From assembly GCA_005406025.1 (NCBI GenBank), contig BGZK01000216.1:434001-498000 (forward strand): a stretch of 64,000 nucleotides of DNA, in the 5' to 3' direction. Positions 45,924-59,812 of this stretch are shown piece by piece; position 1 is the stretch's first letter, and each line of letters begins with the position of its first letter. The notes beneath the pieces were generated by a model that searched no databases, had not been told where the DNA came from, and saw nothing but the letters and a program-made list of their open reading frames with translations. This DNA comes from Eumeta japonica. Lineage: Eukaryota; Arthropoda; Insecta; Lepidoptera; Psychidae. Position numbers and translations under genes: made by a program.

Positions 45924-48900
45924 AAGTCGTAATTTTAAAATATAGTAAATAAATGTTCACATTAAAACTTAATCTGATTGGGCAACGTTCGTATATTCGG
46001 TCTAAATACGACGGCTGGACGATAAAAAAAATATGTATTTTGACAGAGGAATAAACATGTGACACATCGATGCGTTTGTTAGAAGTAATTTTATTTTTCA
46101 TTAATGATTTTGCACTGATCAATACAAATCATTAATCGCGTTTTCGAAATAGCTTCTAGTTTTCTATATTCAATGATGATAATGGAATTTAGAAAAGCTG
46201 AAATTTACTCACTATAGTATTCATATATAAAATGAAATATATGTTTAATTGTCCAATGACTTATAATGAATTGATATTAATCAGTTGTTCATATCACAAT
46301 CAGGTCACAGTTCTTTAAATGGTAATTGATTTTATTTACTGTAAGTTACAAGTACTATAAGACTTGATTTGCACAAAAACTTTGGGCCACTTTGGATAAT
46401 CAACATTCACATTTAGACAACGAAAAGGGAAATATTGTAAAAGGGGACTAATTTTTAAATTTGAGTAATGTCTTTGGTAAATATTAATTTAATATTTATT
46501 CGGATTGAATATTTCGTACCTAGGTAACAATGAAATATTTTTAAACATTATGCAGCGTTTAATCTTTGTGTTCAAATATTTGTTGCCTAGTCAAATCTTC
46601 GTCTATTTCTATATTTTTGTAGAGTTATTTAATTTTTTGACACATATTTAATTTCTAGTTTAAGGTATAATATAGCTTTTACATTGCATTTATTTTTATG
46701 TATTTTTATATTATGTATAGCATATTATTTTTAGATTTAAGTAGTGATTTTTCGTAATTTTAGTTATAGACATATTCATATATTTTATTATAATAATTAT
46801 AACTGATATTCTATTCTTTAAATTTTGAATGTGACAAAAAATATGTAATCGATAAGAAATTCCCATCCAAAATGTGTGATGTCAAACTAAATATGAAAAA
46901 TATGTATTTTAGATTTAATGTAACTAAAATGAACGAAAGCTAAAGATACTGCCATATTGTTGTAAATAAATCTAGGTTATAAGACTAATTGATTCTTTGC
47001 ATCAGCTGAAATTTTAGATATAAATAAAGGAAGTTAATTGGTCTTAAAATTTGTGCTTAAATCGGAATAGTATTTTTTATTTTAAATAATTTGTAGCAAT
47101 TATATTTCTTCATTTAATGTAATTTTTTAAATCCATTTATATATTTTGCCAACATTTATGAGATGACACTCGAAAATAAAATATTTAGTTCACAAATAAT
47201 AGTATAAAGTATTTCAAACAATTTTCTATAATTTAAAGGTATTACACTTGTGGTCTCAAAATAGTTAAACATTCGCTATAACTAAATAAACAGTCAACTG
47301 GTAGCTAATAATTTGAAGAATAACTTTGTGGGTTCGATTTTTCCGACAAAAGCTAGTCTGGCTATAAACATCGCTACTACAATGCAGTTTCTCAAAAGAT
47401 ATATATAAAAGAATTATTTTATTTTTTGTTTTTATCGAATTCATCAATTTTTTTTTTATCGATTAGAGCCCGCCTATTAAACGTTGCTGCTGTTACGCAT
47501 ATTCCTTAAAAAATAGAAAAATAAGAGCTATAATCTAAAAAGTGTTAATTGATATTTTATTAGATTACGATTATCATGAAGGCATGATTGTGTATGTGAA
47601 TAATTCAAAGTTGAAATGCCTTCGTAGCATTTTTATTTTAATATTTATGTCCATTACAAAAAAAAATGTTATATCTACCATACTAAATACTACAAAACAC
47701 AATACAAAATGTTTATAAAGTTAAAATAAATTTAATATTTACTTTCATGTATGTCAACACAATGTACATGATTTGATTTTAGTCATTTGCCGATTATCAT
47801 TAAAATAAAAGTGAGATATAAATATTCCATCCTGGTATGACTTATTATATATTAAAGCATTTTTTAATTTTCATGCATAACCGGTGCAAATATTTTTAGA
47901 TTTTAAGATCATTTTTTTATAACATTTTGTATCGTCCGAAATTTTAGATGGGGGTGATTGATAATGTAATAAATGTCGTCCTAGATCAAATCGAAAAATT
48001 ATTAGTAGGAAACTAATGTATTAGTATGTATCTGATGACGTAGTACTGAAGTACTTTTTTTTTAAGAATACCTTAAATTTCTACTATTGAACTCTGAAAA
48101 ATTAATTAACTATCGATTCGTCCATGACTATTAATTTCAATATAATATTAATGAAAAAGGCTTTTGCATCTTTTATAGGTATTAAGATCGTGTCGTATGT
48201 AAACAAAATAAGATTGTCTGTTTTCTTCTTCCTAAAATATGGACTGCTTCAATCAGTAAAAAGAATTCTATGATCTCTTTTTATTTTTATAGATATAGTT
48301 TTTTGTACAAATGAACGTTCGATTGGTGTAAGTCTTTAATTGTACATTCGTGGATACCAGACAATGCATTTATTAGGCTAATAGTGTGTAAGGTGATAGT
48401 CATATATTTTTTTTTAGTTTTAAGATGGAAAACTAAAACTCGTGCATTAAGTCATGGTTATTGATAACATAACTTTAAAATTAATTGTTAAGTAAGCATC
48501 GTAAAGGTCACTGTTAGTTGGCATGTGTAGGCCGAATAAGTCATTTTTATATATTCGAAATTTTCAGTGTTTAATTCTAGATTTATGAATAGACTTAATT
48601 GTAGTCGTAAGTGGTGGTTAAAAACTACCTAGATCTTTTAAAAATAAATACCCAAGTTTAGTGCCAGAAACTAGATAATAATGATTGTTGCTTGCGATTT
48701 CCCACATTGGCGAAATTCCGTGTCCATTTTGGAAAATCTCTTATGTGTTTAGATTTAGACATAATGAAGTCTATCGTCTGCATGTGACGTTCTGTCTCGG
48801 TATTGAATATGAATATTATTGAAAGTCCAGTCAAAAGTGACATTACATGTACTGGGAGAAATGAAAAATTCCTTTGAATGAACAAAAATTGCAACATTGA

Positions 48901-49230
48901 TATTGTATCATGTGACTTGTATTGCAATTTTTGCAAATGAATCACAAACTGTACACAGTTTGAGGGATTTATTATTAATGTTTTTATTGTGGAGATTAAT
49001 GCGCATTTACTTTCTAAATAAAATGTAGTGCTATAATAGAATTAATGGGTTGAGATTTCATGGATTCATCGATGGAATGAACTTAGTTTTTAAAATGTGA
49101 TATAACTGATTTCAATTTTTTACTTTTATATCTTGCACTTTTGTACTTTTGTATTTTTTTATAATTAAAATGTAATCGCGTAGTGAACTACTTTAAATAT
49201 TGTATGGTTTTTAATAAATTCTCTTGACAT
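45924..49230 (+). other. AT-rich region downstream of otk: possible long 3' UTR
   Basis: About 3.3 kb without any recognised transposon, unlike the rest of the window, and with several AATAAA motifs. Absence of repeats next to a stop codon is compatible with a long 3' UTR, but no coding sequence or conserved element can be named. Confidence 0.3.
45948..45953 (+). promoter_or_regulatory. Proximal candidate poly(A) signal of otk
   Basis: AATAAA 25 nt after the stop codon. Further AATAAA sites at 47023-47028 and 49213-49218 could give a much longer 3' UTR; the last is followed by a T/G-rich stretch. Sequence alone does not decide between them. Confidence 0.35.
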
Positions 49231-49682
49231 GAGTAGTTGTTACATTTTATTTAATGCAAAACAGATATTAAAATCTAAGGAACAGTTAATGGGATTTTTC
49301 AAAGTTAGATTTTATGTTAGTCAATGAACAATACACATTTATTAATTAACATTGAAGTCTGATCATCCAAGTTTTACTTTCGGTATGTAAATGAGGTCTG
49401 AGGAATGAACAGACTTACCAGATTATTTCATACAAATGTGCTAATGGTGGACGATAAAGCTGAAGCAAAAAAATGAGAAATTTATCGGAAGTCGAAACTG
49501 CCAGATTGGTTTATTTTGGCTGTTTCCATAGTTTGATGTCGTATGGCATCTTGCTCTGGGAAACGCCGTAGATATTCAGAAAATTTTCGTACTGCAGAAG
49601 TGCCGTTCGCGCAATTACAAGCTCGGACCTCATTATCCCTTAGAAATAAGTTTAAGGAAATTGGAATTTTAACCTGGCATAT

Positions 49683-50205
49683 CAATTCGTTTATGAAAAT
49701 CTATATGTAAAAAATTTAGAAATGTTTAAAAGAAATAGTAGTCGACATAATCTTAATACCAGAAATAAAAATAAACTGAATTCACATGTTAGTCGACTAA
49801 GTAAAGTCTCAAATTCATTTAGAGGGCTCTGTGTGCGCCTATTCAATAAGGTTCCTGTAGATATACAAGATTTACCCCTACATAAATTTAAGTGTTATTA
49901 AACAATCACTCAGTAAAAAAGGGTACTATGCAATTTCTGAATATTTAGAAAACAAAAATCAATGGGCATAAGCGGCTCGACTTCTTACCGGGCTGTGTCA
50001 TTCTTAAAGGTTCAGTATTTGTTTTGGCTATGTATGTGCAAATTAGAAAAGAGTTACCCTTAAGTTTCTAGGTCGTTCTTCTTGAGGGAAAACTGCCTTC
50101 CGAACTAGCAGTAAAAGTATGAATTCTAAAAAATTATGAAGTATTTCAAGTGTTATTTTGTAACCTATGAAATAAAGATATTTTAATTTGAATTTGAAGA
50201 TCAAT
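49683..50205 (+). mobile_element. LINE 3' end (CR1/Jockey-like), copy A
   Basis: Reads a degenerate RT C-terminus ([20 protein letters not shown]), then a 3' UTR with GGGCTGTGTCATTCTTAA, ending AAGATATTTTAATTTGAATT. The copy at 58.99-59.54 kb is its reverse complement over the full length. Confidence 0.8.
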
Positions 50206-50496
50206 AAAGGCATGGTTGTCTTTATCAAAGCTGGAAATAAGGTGAGTTCAATGATTTCTACCAGCAATTATATACATTAAGTCATAAGCTTATCAACACA
50301 GTTAACGACCTGTGAAGTTCGTCTGAAAGTTACATAGAAGAAATCTACTGTGTAAGAATCGTAGACCAAAAATGCTCTCAAACAACTGAAAAAAAAGGAT
50401 GTTAGCTCAAGACGAATTTCTGAGAATATGCTAAGAATCGGTGCTCGAAATTCCCTGAAAGTTGTTTAACTAAAATGTACATTGCTAAAAAAGTGG

Positions 50497-50563
50497 ATTA
50501 TTCAGCAAGATTTGTAATATCTTAATGTAAGAATATTAAGATGTTACCATCTTACTGAATAAT
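50497..50563. repeat. 67-nt imperfect hairpin
   Basis: ATTATTCAGCAAGATTTGTA (50497-) pairs with the reverse complement of TACCATCTTACTGAATAAT (to 50563). Arms are about 29 nt with a few mismatches and a short loop. Pre-miRNA-like in size, but could equally be a MITE relic. Confidence 0.6.
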
Positions 50564-53495
50564 AAGGCATCTGTCACATTATTTGAGGCCATGTATGCAG
50601 GTTGTTTTAAGAATTATCAGCACCCATCTTGCTCATAGTTTGACATCAGCCGGTTTCCAAATTTTTTACAAAATTTCAGCACCATAGACCACAACCAAAC
50701 GCTTGGTCAAATCATACGTGGAGCGTGATCGATCACCGTGCTTATTATTATATACATGGACAAGAAAATGTCAACTATTATTATGTTTATATTTTTGTAA
50801 TGATGTCACATCGATTATCGCTATTTTGAAACATTTGAATAAAAGTGTGACAAATATACTCAGTGCTATCATTATTTTTGTTTAACTTTGAGATAAAATC
50901 TAGAATGGGAAAGTCATCAGAAGAATCAGGCTCAGCCACTACCATCTCTTTCTAAACTGACATTTGACAAATATGACAAAGTCACTTAAAGAAAAATTGC
51001 ATTCCACATCCTCCTCTCGATTGTTTGGGCTAAAACCCATTAAAAAAAAACATGGAATGCAAAATTAATTGTAAGTTACTTTTAGGTAAAAGTGGATGTA
51101 AAAGGAAGTGGTGGAAAAGGCCCTTAGTCTATAATAGTTACTGGGCAACTAATTGGTATCGGATATCCAGCTGTAGTTAATAACTATCTTAGAGGTACCT
51201 TGATAGTATGATTATGATTCAGCCAGATAACATACAATCTTATTTATATCTTAATTATCAGTAAGGGCAGTAATTTCGTGAATAAGATGGAAGTATGAAA
51301 AGGAAAAAGACAAATGAGGCTGTCTGTTTTATCCTAAATATATTGTAAAATAATATACATAATAATATAAATTGCACTGCCTTCGCCCACATGGACAGAT
51401 AATGTATACCTTCATTTTCTATATCGAATGATCTCTATTCTCATCCCGGTTTTGCTCTCGATTCCAGAACCGATTCTGATGTGGATTTTGAACATAATAA
51501 TTAAAATCTTGAAGTCCGATGCCCGTACCACTTTCAATTAATAATTATACTTTGGGTTTTTGCTGATGTTATGTTTGGACGAAAATAAATTGGGTACAAT
51601 TATAAGTTTCAAAACATGAGAATAGGTATTTATGTTTATGTCCTAGCAACATCCCTTAGAAGTTGATTTTTATGAACCTTTATTTTTAACCAACATCTAC
51701 AACGCATAAAGATTTTAGAATTTCATCTAAAGTCTATAGGATTAAAATAAAAAATGAGAGTATATTACTCATATTTTCCCGTCTCTAACTTGTTATTTAT
51801 TAACTCCCCAGCATCTACCAACATTAGTTTTAGACTTCAGGGTCCAATTTTCAAGAATCCTTTCTTATGTACATTCTACCAATGTCGTAATTGAAAACTT
51901 ACTTTCATGTTTGTAGATCTTATCATTCATGAAATTTCATGATGAGTGAGGATGATATTTCACTTATATGAAACTGTAAAATAAACCAATAATTACTGTA
52001 ATACGGCCCAATTAATTTGAAATTGTGTTTGTCGATGTGCATTAATAAATTTTACTTTTCTTATACATAAAATATAATGAGAATTGTAAAGTATTCATAT
52101 ATATTTAAATTTACATATTACAATACTTCAGAAGAGCAACTCTTGCACTTGACTGACTTCTCACACCTACACATGCACGATACTATGTGCTCACTACCCG
52201 TTTTTAAATTTATGTATGCATTATCAATTTTTTTTCGCACTCTATAAACACATAGCGTTAATGAGCGCATAGTGTTCTTCATCAATATGGGTGTCGGTGT
52301 CTCTGTCAGCGGGTTGCACCAAAAGTAAAGACGTAAACCATCGAAATAGAAAAGCATAGAACTACTCCCACATCGACAAAGTGATCAAATGTTTTGGTTT
52401 CCCAATAGGTATGGCATGCGATATTGGCTTCGCCGTCACACAGATGTTCACCACGTGTCCTTATTCTTTCTCTTTCTGTCATCAACAAATGTTCTTTTTC
52501 TTTCTCTTCGGTTAAGAAATTCAAAATTTAAAATCATTCAAAATTAGGTACATTTAAAAAAGTTAATAATAAGGTATATTCCCATATCTCGTAAATTCTC
52601 ATTTACATTTGTGTGAGTTGTGTGACACGAATGTAAATTTGTTCGATGTCATAATTCTATGCTTTCCTATTTCGATGACCTAAACGTAATACATGATGAA
52701 AAAAACTTATCGCCATTCCCGCGGCAAATTTGAAAGTACTTAGCTGGCCAAATGTTTAGTATTAATGCTAGAATAAGCATGAAATTTAAATAAAACAAAG
52801 TTTTGTTTAGATTGTAGTTTATTTTGTCTTTTCTATGATGCACAGTCCAAAATGATCCAATCAAAAGATTATATTGCACGAAAATCAAAAGTACAAAAAA
52901 AAATTAATGAAATAAAATTCAAAAGATTTTGGGACAATTCATTCAATAATGGAAATAGAATATAAAAATCATTACTACTCTCGATTTAGTTAAATGCATC
53001 TTCTCTGACAGTCTTATTACAAATAAGTTGAAATGTTTAAGTATAATACATTTTAGAAAATATGTTCATAATTTAAATACCCACAGTACATTTTTCACTA
53101 AAGTATTTTATAAAGTCGCTGTTTTAAAAAGCTAATGATGAAATCCGGTTTTGAATGTTCCACATTTCCACAATTTTTTTCTTCTTTTATTTGTGAGGCC
53201 ATGACCAGTGTATATCGGCAGTGTGATTTAAACTTATATTGCTCTTTTCTGCTAAAAACTTATAATGCTCCCTAAAATCATATGTCCTTTCTGACAACAT
53301 TTACCTTGCTTGTAACAATCACTGGTATCAATCCACTTTTATCACAAATATACCTACACTTCATTATGGCAAGTTTTAAATGGAGATTACAAAATTAAAA
53401 ATTAATCATTAGAGTGTTTCAACACATTGGAAAGCCAAATCAATCAAATCAGTATCGTGACATTTACTATAAGCAATCATATGTACAGGGATTCA

Positions 53496-53501
53496 TTTAT
53501 T
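53496..53501 (-). promoter_or_regulatory. Candidate Arp2 poly(A) signal
   Basis: AATAAA on the minus strand about 85 nt after the TAA. Other AATAAA-like sites occur further downstream in this AT-rich sequence. Confidence 0.35.
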
Positions 53502-53583
53502 GAAATGCCTAATTTTAGACCATCATCAGCGACTAAATAAATTTACCTGAAGATTACAATTGCATTAGCGCTAAAGTATTGCT

Positions 53584-53625
53584 TTAACTGGCGCGTGGCC
53601 CGAGTTTCCGTAGACATGCGAGGCC
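53584..53625 (-). CDS. Arp2: Arp2 exon 12 (residues 387-399 and stop)
   Basis: Acceptor TTTCTTTCAG. Encodes [13 protein letters not shown] followed by TAA at 53586-53584. It follows the fly GLKVLQKL pattern loosely. The last residues are species-variable in the family. Confidence 0.9.
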   Translation of the reverse strand, partial: GLACLRKLGPRAS

Positions 53626-56600
53626 CTGAAAGAAAACATTATAAAATAAATAAAAATATGGAGGGAAAAAAAGTTCACTACATCCATCATGGCTTGATGA
53701 CGGTCAATATGGCGAAATCGTTTCAGAGGCATTAAAGCATAACACAGTCCTATAATATTATATTATTGTAAAGTATCTCAGTAAATATGCACACGTGTGT
53801 ATGTGTGTCATGACCATGTAAGAACATCTCCAAGGATGCATTTGAAATCACATTCGTAGTATAGTTGCTATTGCAGTCTAATGTAATTGGACTGTTGAAA
53901 CAGAATGTCGAAATTTTATTTAATCAAAATTAGAATCAAGAGCGGGATCGGAATCAGAATTAAAAACAGTACTAAGATCAAAATTTAAAGTTGGACCACG
54001 ATTGATAATGAATGTAGTTGACGTAGAGGGCAAGAACAAGATTATAATCAACAATTTTATAGCGAACATAATCTTCATTTCATGATGGGGCAATGAACAG
54101 ATGAAGTTATTCATTTTTTGTCTATGCAGATCGAGCCACAAACAAAAGCGAGTTCAATATAAATGGTAACTGTAATATAACATGATAGTGAATATAATCA
54201 GTTGTTTTTTTTTTCTGAACAGTTTTAAAATGGGGTACTTAACAATTTGTTTCTTATTACCATATTTAAAGTTTTTTTTTGTTTAATTAAGAGTGCAGTG
54301 GAACTGTTTTTTAATAACTATAAAAATGCCTACATAACTACTGTTTTAAAATCAATTAGACAGGGAAGGTACTAGTACTCAGTGATGTAATTGTTTACTA
54401 GCGCCAAACAAAATAATAAAGATGTCATAGTAGCTTTGATGATTTATATTAACGGTCTCTTAAGCATCCCATCTAGTCAGCCTACATAATTCAAATATAA
54501 CATTCGAAGTATCGGCAAACCGTCCTACTGTGCCTCTACAATAATAATTTCAAGGAGATGCCAGCAGATAAGATTGAGTAATAATAAATCAAACTGTTCC
54601 AACTGACCTGCTCCAAATAATCCTGGCGTGACAGCCAGAAGTTGTCCCTGTTTTTGCAAACCTCGGCGAGCACGGCGCCCCCGATGAAGACCATGTCCTT
54701 GCGCCGCGGCGGGTCTTCGATGCGTATCTTGAATTTCTATTTATATGCAACAAAATTAAAAAGGTTTGTCATGGAGGCACAACCAGCCGTTCCGCTCTTC
54801 CCGATAAAGCGTGAATCAGCCATAAGGGTGACCCCGGCGATAGTCAAAGAGAGATCGAGGCTGCGCAGGCCACTGCCCTTTTGCGGCCGGTTCTCTCATG
54901 ATGATAAGGACATTGTTGCGTTTGCGAATGCTTTGAGTAAATATATGTCACACTGCCGATAAGACAAGTTCATGTAGTCGGTCTTTATTGATGCACAAAA
55001 AACACTCATCGTTTCGTGATAGGGCACTCAATTCTCAATCTGAAGGTCGTGGGTTCGACCTTGACCGTGTAACAATAAGTTTTACTAAACTTAACTAACT
55101 ACATTTGTTTATTCAATAAAATTGCTTGCTAACGATGCAGGAAATTCTCTCAATCCGTTGTATTGTGTTCAATTTCTGCAAAATGCCAGATGCAGCAAGT
55201 GTGCCATTCCTGACTATTTCTTAATAAGAACAATACCATAAGGTAACGCAAAGTAAAAATTAAATAAACACAAATTAATTCAAAAAGATACATTTTTCCT
55301 TTCAATTTTAAAGTTGACAGTAATTTCAATTTTAAATAAATTTTATTTCTTAGTTACGGATGCAGTAATGCATGCAGTATTTCATGTATGCTTATTTTTT
55401 GTATGTGTTACACTTATATATATAAAATTGCAATTTGAAATTTAAAAATACATGACAAAATTGTAACAAATTGGAATGAGCAAATTGTACTTCACTAATT
55501 GAGTTCTAATGATGTATTTCAAGAAACAATATTTATTGACAAATGTTTTATATTTATATAAATACAAAGATAATCATTAATTTAAGCTTACAAAATGATG
55601 ATCTACGAGATTTTCTAGTGAACTAGGTAATGTGATAAAAAAATAACCTGATCTCTCCACAAGTATTACACCGCTTTAGATAAAATCCATTCTTTTATTA
55701 GTTAGAATTTTCAATTTAGCATGTTTTAGACTCTATCTTCTAGTGTACTCAAGTAAAAGTCAACGCCATAAAGTCACTCACAGCAAGTTTATCTGAATCA
55801 TTGTTGAGCACCCTCTCAAGATACAGCTGCTTGATCTCCCGCTCGAGGCGTGAAGGTAGACCCGGGTACATGGTGGACCCTCCAGACAGCACGATGTGCT
55901 TGTAGAGCTCATTTCGAATATCTATGTCTGCTGCCTACAAAATGTATTGAGAGTTAAATATTCCAGTTACTTACATTAAATAAAAATTAATTTTACAATC
56001 AAAATATTTATAAGTGAAGCATAAAATATAATTATGTATTGTCTTTTATATAAATACATATAATAAATAGTGACACAGAACCAGTTTCACAAAATAAATA
56101 ACAAAATAATGAATAAAATATCGAAATCCTATATATATAGATTATCTGTTAAACTTTGTCAAAATGATTTCACGAGTTCTTTTGGGTTAATGAAGGCAAA
56201 TCTATAAGGTAGAAATTACTTTTCCTTTCATTATACAATTTACTATACCTGTATGGTGTTGAAGACCAGTTCAGCAATCCCCTGACCTTCTACATTGATG
56301 AGATGCGGCTGGAAGAGGGCTTCCGGCGCCTCGAATCTTTCACCACCTACTTTGATGACTCGGCCATCGGGTAACTGCATTTAATAAAATTACATAATTA
56401 TTTTTAATTATTGAAAAATGTATTATTACCTCAACTAAATGTTAATAGAAAGGTACACTGCACCATGTTCATATTAACAATATAACTTACATAAAACATA
56501 TTAATTCAGCCAAAGACAAAAAACTACATAGTTAATATCCACTTACGACATAAGGTTCAACTAAAACCGTCGTCTCCCAAGCTAGCTTCTGTTCTTGCTC

Positions 56601-59600
56601 TACATTGTATCCGATATAGCATAACTTTTCTTTCATCATGCGGACTGTTTCAAAATCAGCCGAATGGTTGAAGGCATAGCCTCGCAGGAGCAACAACTAA
56701 AATGAAATTTAAAACAATTTGTAAATAGTATGAATTTCACAAATTATGCAATGACGACCATGCAGATGGAACTATATAAAAACCTAAACACTGTGTTATA
56801 AATTTGTCCATAGAAATGACTAGATTACCAAACTTTATGAAAATTATGTTTTATATACACATTATAATTGTTCAACAAAATTTTAAAGTAAAATATATGT
56901 TATTTTATAAAATTAAAATAAATAAATTCTAAATAAAATGTGTAAAACATATTTAGTATAGTTGCGCCATTAGTTTTTATGTAAGGTCATACAAATTGGT
57001 AATTAAACTCTTTGTTACAAAGTAAAATCTGTGTTTTTAGACATACACTCTATAAAAGTGTGAAAAGCAGCATGAAGGAGGAATTTGATTGTTTTATATT
57101 AGTAATGGAAATTAGTATTTGATATCTTCTTTTCTGAAAATAAACATCTATTTTGAGAATGTGACACAAACAGGTAGAATCTAACGTGCAACTGAGCAGT
57201 TTCATTTTAAAGAACGTAGCCAGGATCTGGCTTGGGACGAAGAGTAGATTTCATAAACAAAGAGAAAATAATATCGGAACTAGAGCTGGACAGGAGTTGG
57301 AAGGACTTTTATCAATTTTGGTTATTAGAAATAGATAGTGTCATATAACTTATCATCTACAGTGAGAATATAAAATGAGTAATATAATATGAATAAATTT
57401 AAGCAAATTTACCCACAAAATGTTATAAAAAAATTTACTTTATTAGGATTGAAAATATATATAGATATTAGATAAAAAATACTTCATACCTTAATGAGAT
57501 ACCTGGTGATATCTCTGCCAGCAATGTCCAGTCTTCTTGTGAGATGCGGCAATGAGAATTCCTCATACACTGGACATATGTGAGTGACACCATCACCTAA
57601 GAAAACGTGGAAAGTCCACAGAAAATCCGCATATCAGAAGATTCTGGAGTTACATTCATTAAAATTCTCTACTTTTATGCTTATTCATTACTTAAGTGTA
57701 CTTTTACAACACTGAGTCTTTACAATGCAAAAAATCAGAAGCATACAAATCTATACATATATTAAAACTGTAGAATCATCACATCTATACATTTTTTTTT
57801 TAATATTCAATTCATAAGGGGCAGATTGAAAATATATGCCAAAGAAGAAGATATAGGGTGTGTAAGAGAAAATAATAAAACTATTTCAAAAAACTGTCTG
57901 TAAGTTGAAACATTAATCTTCCACAACTACAGAACAAATTTTCAGTGGCAATGGATATTATTTCATCGTAATAATTTTACAGAAAATTTATTGATTTATA
58001 AAAGTGAAGTAATAAAAAGCTGTAAAATTATGTAGCCATATTTATTTTAAAACTATACAGACTATAGTAAATCACTTACGGTGTGAATGCCTTTATGAAG
58101 AAACAAAATACCTCCATTTTTAGGAGGCTTTTTTCTTCAACTTATCTCAGTTTTTCTTAAAACAAGCACAAAATTTATAACCCTCTGAACTCTGCCACAC
58201 TTTATTAATTATAAAAGTTTTTAACAATAGACTTAGTATTCCGATTTTACCACAAAAATTTTTCAACAAGGGTTTCTGTATGCCAAACTATTCTTCAGGA
58301 GAATCAATCACAATACAAACCATTCTAAGAATGTTACTGTATTTACCTGAATCAATGACAACTCCTGAAATAAGGCCTTGAGCATACAGAGTCAGCACCG
58401 CTTGTATGGCGATGTAGGCACTGTCAAATTCATACTTTTCAAACATCACCTGTAAGAGGGCCAAAAATTAATAGTAGCTATGGCACAAATGTTTCCCAGT
58501 ATACAAAAACCATTTTTATTATGCATAACATTAATGGATTATGAATAGAGACTGGTAATGAACAAACCTCAATCATCTTCTCCCTGTTTTTGGTAGGGTT
58601 CATCGGAGGCTCTGTGAGCAGGATCTTAGTCTCCTTAGGGTCTATGTTCATCTTGTTCGGTCCGAAGGTGTAGTCCCAAACGTGGCACATATCCTCCCAG
58701 TTACGGACCACCTATAATGATACATCTGATTAATCTCCATTGCACGGGTTGTAGTAGCTAATCCTTATGTTAATTAAAACCAAGAAAAAGATGTTCGCAA
58801 ACATATTACAGCTTAAGTAGGACTGTTTGTACTATAACAGACAAGTAAGGAATTACATGAACAGTGTTTTAAAATAATTGCTTTTGAGCTTGTGAACAAG
58901 CTAATTTTCAATACATTATATTAATATCTCTTTTTTCCCAGAGACCATTTAAATTGACTCAAAAAGAACTAAAAATTCTGGTGGAGTTAACTTTCAAATT
59001 CAAAATATCTTTATGTCATAGGTTATAAAAGAACACTTGAAATATGTCATAATTTTTTGCGAATTTACACTTTACTGCTTGTTCGGAAGGCAGTTTTCCT
59101 TGAAAAATAACAAGCAAGAAACTTAATGGTAGCTCTTTTCTAATTTGCACATACGTAGCCAAAACAAATATGGAACCATTAAGAATGACACAGCCCGGTA
59201 AGAAGTCGGGCTGCTAATGCACATGGATATTTGTCTTCTCAATATCCAGAAATTGTATATTACCCTTTTTTACTGAGTGATTGTTTAATAACACTCTTAA
59301 ATTTATATAGGGGTAAATCTTGTATGTCTACAGAAACCTTATTGAATATGCACACACAGAGCCCTCTAAATGAATTTGTGACTTTACTTAGTCAACTAAA
59401 TGTGAAATCAGTTTATTTTTATTTCTCGTATTGAGTTTATGTCGACTACTGTCTTTTAAACTTTTCTAAATTTTTTTTGTTACATATAAAATATTTTCAT
59501 AAATGAATTGAATTGCAATTGTGGTGATTTCAAACATTGTATTAAAAGAGTATAATGTTTAAAGACCACAAAAATGTGTCTATGCATTGAAGTCATTTAT

Positions 59601-59755
59601 GTAAAATCGTTTTATAATATGATGTTTAGTTATTCCTAAATCCAAATCACCGATATTTGGAATCTTTGTATTTGTTTATTCAAGTATCATGCAAAAACTA
59701 CTGTACTCATTTTGATGAAACTTTTCTGGGTAAAACTTATTATTAGATTTAAATA

Positions 59756-59812
<57 letters not shown>

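Larger units (their letters stand above)
50206..53583. other. Intergenic region between convergent otk and Arp2
   Basis: No gene recognised. Holds the 67-nt hairpin, a minisatellite relic at 51.41-51.50 kb, and a pair of inverted matches (CATCGAAATAGAAAAGCATA at about 52338 against the strand-reversed CTATGCTTTCCTATTTCGAT at about 52659), suggesting a 340-bp repeat. Confidence 0.45.

Noticed and set aside
45865..46122. 85-codon reverse frame over the otk stop region
   Set aside because: Antisense to the last otk exon and its AT-rich downstream sequence.
54642..54962. 106-codon forward frame
   Set aside because: Antisense of Arp2 exon 11 continued into the intron.
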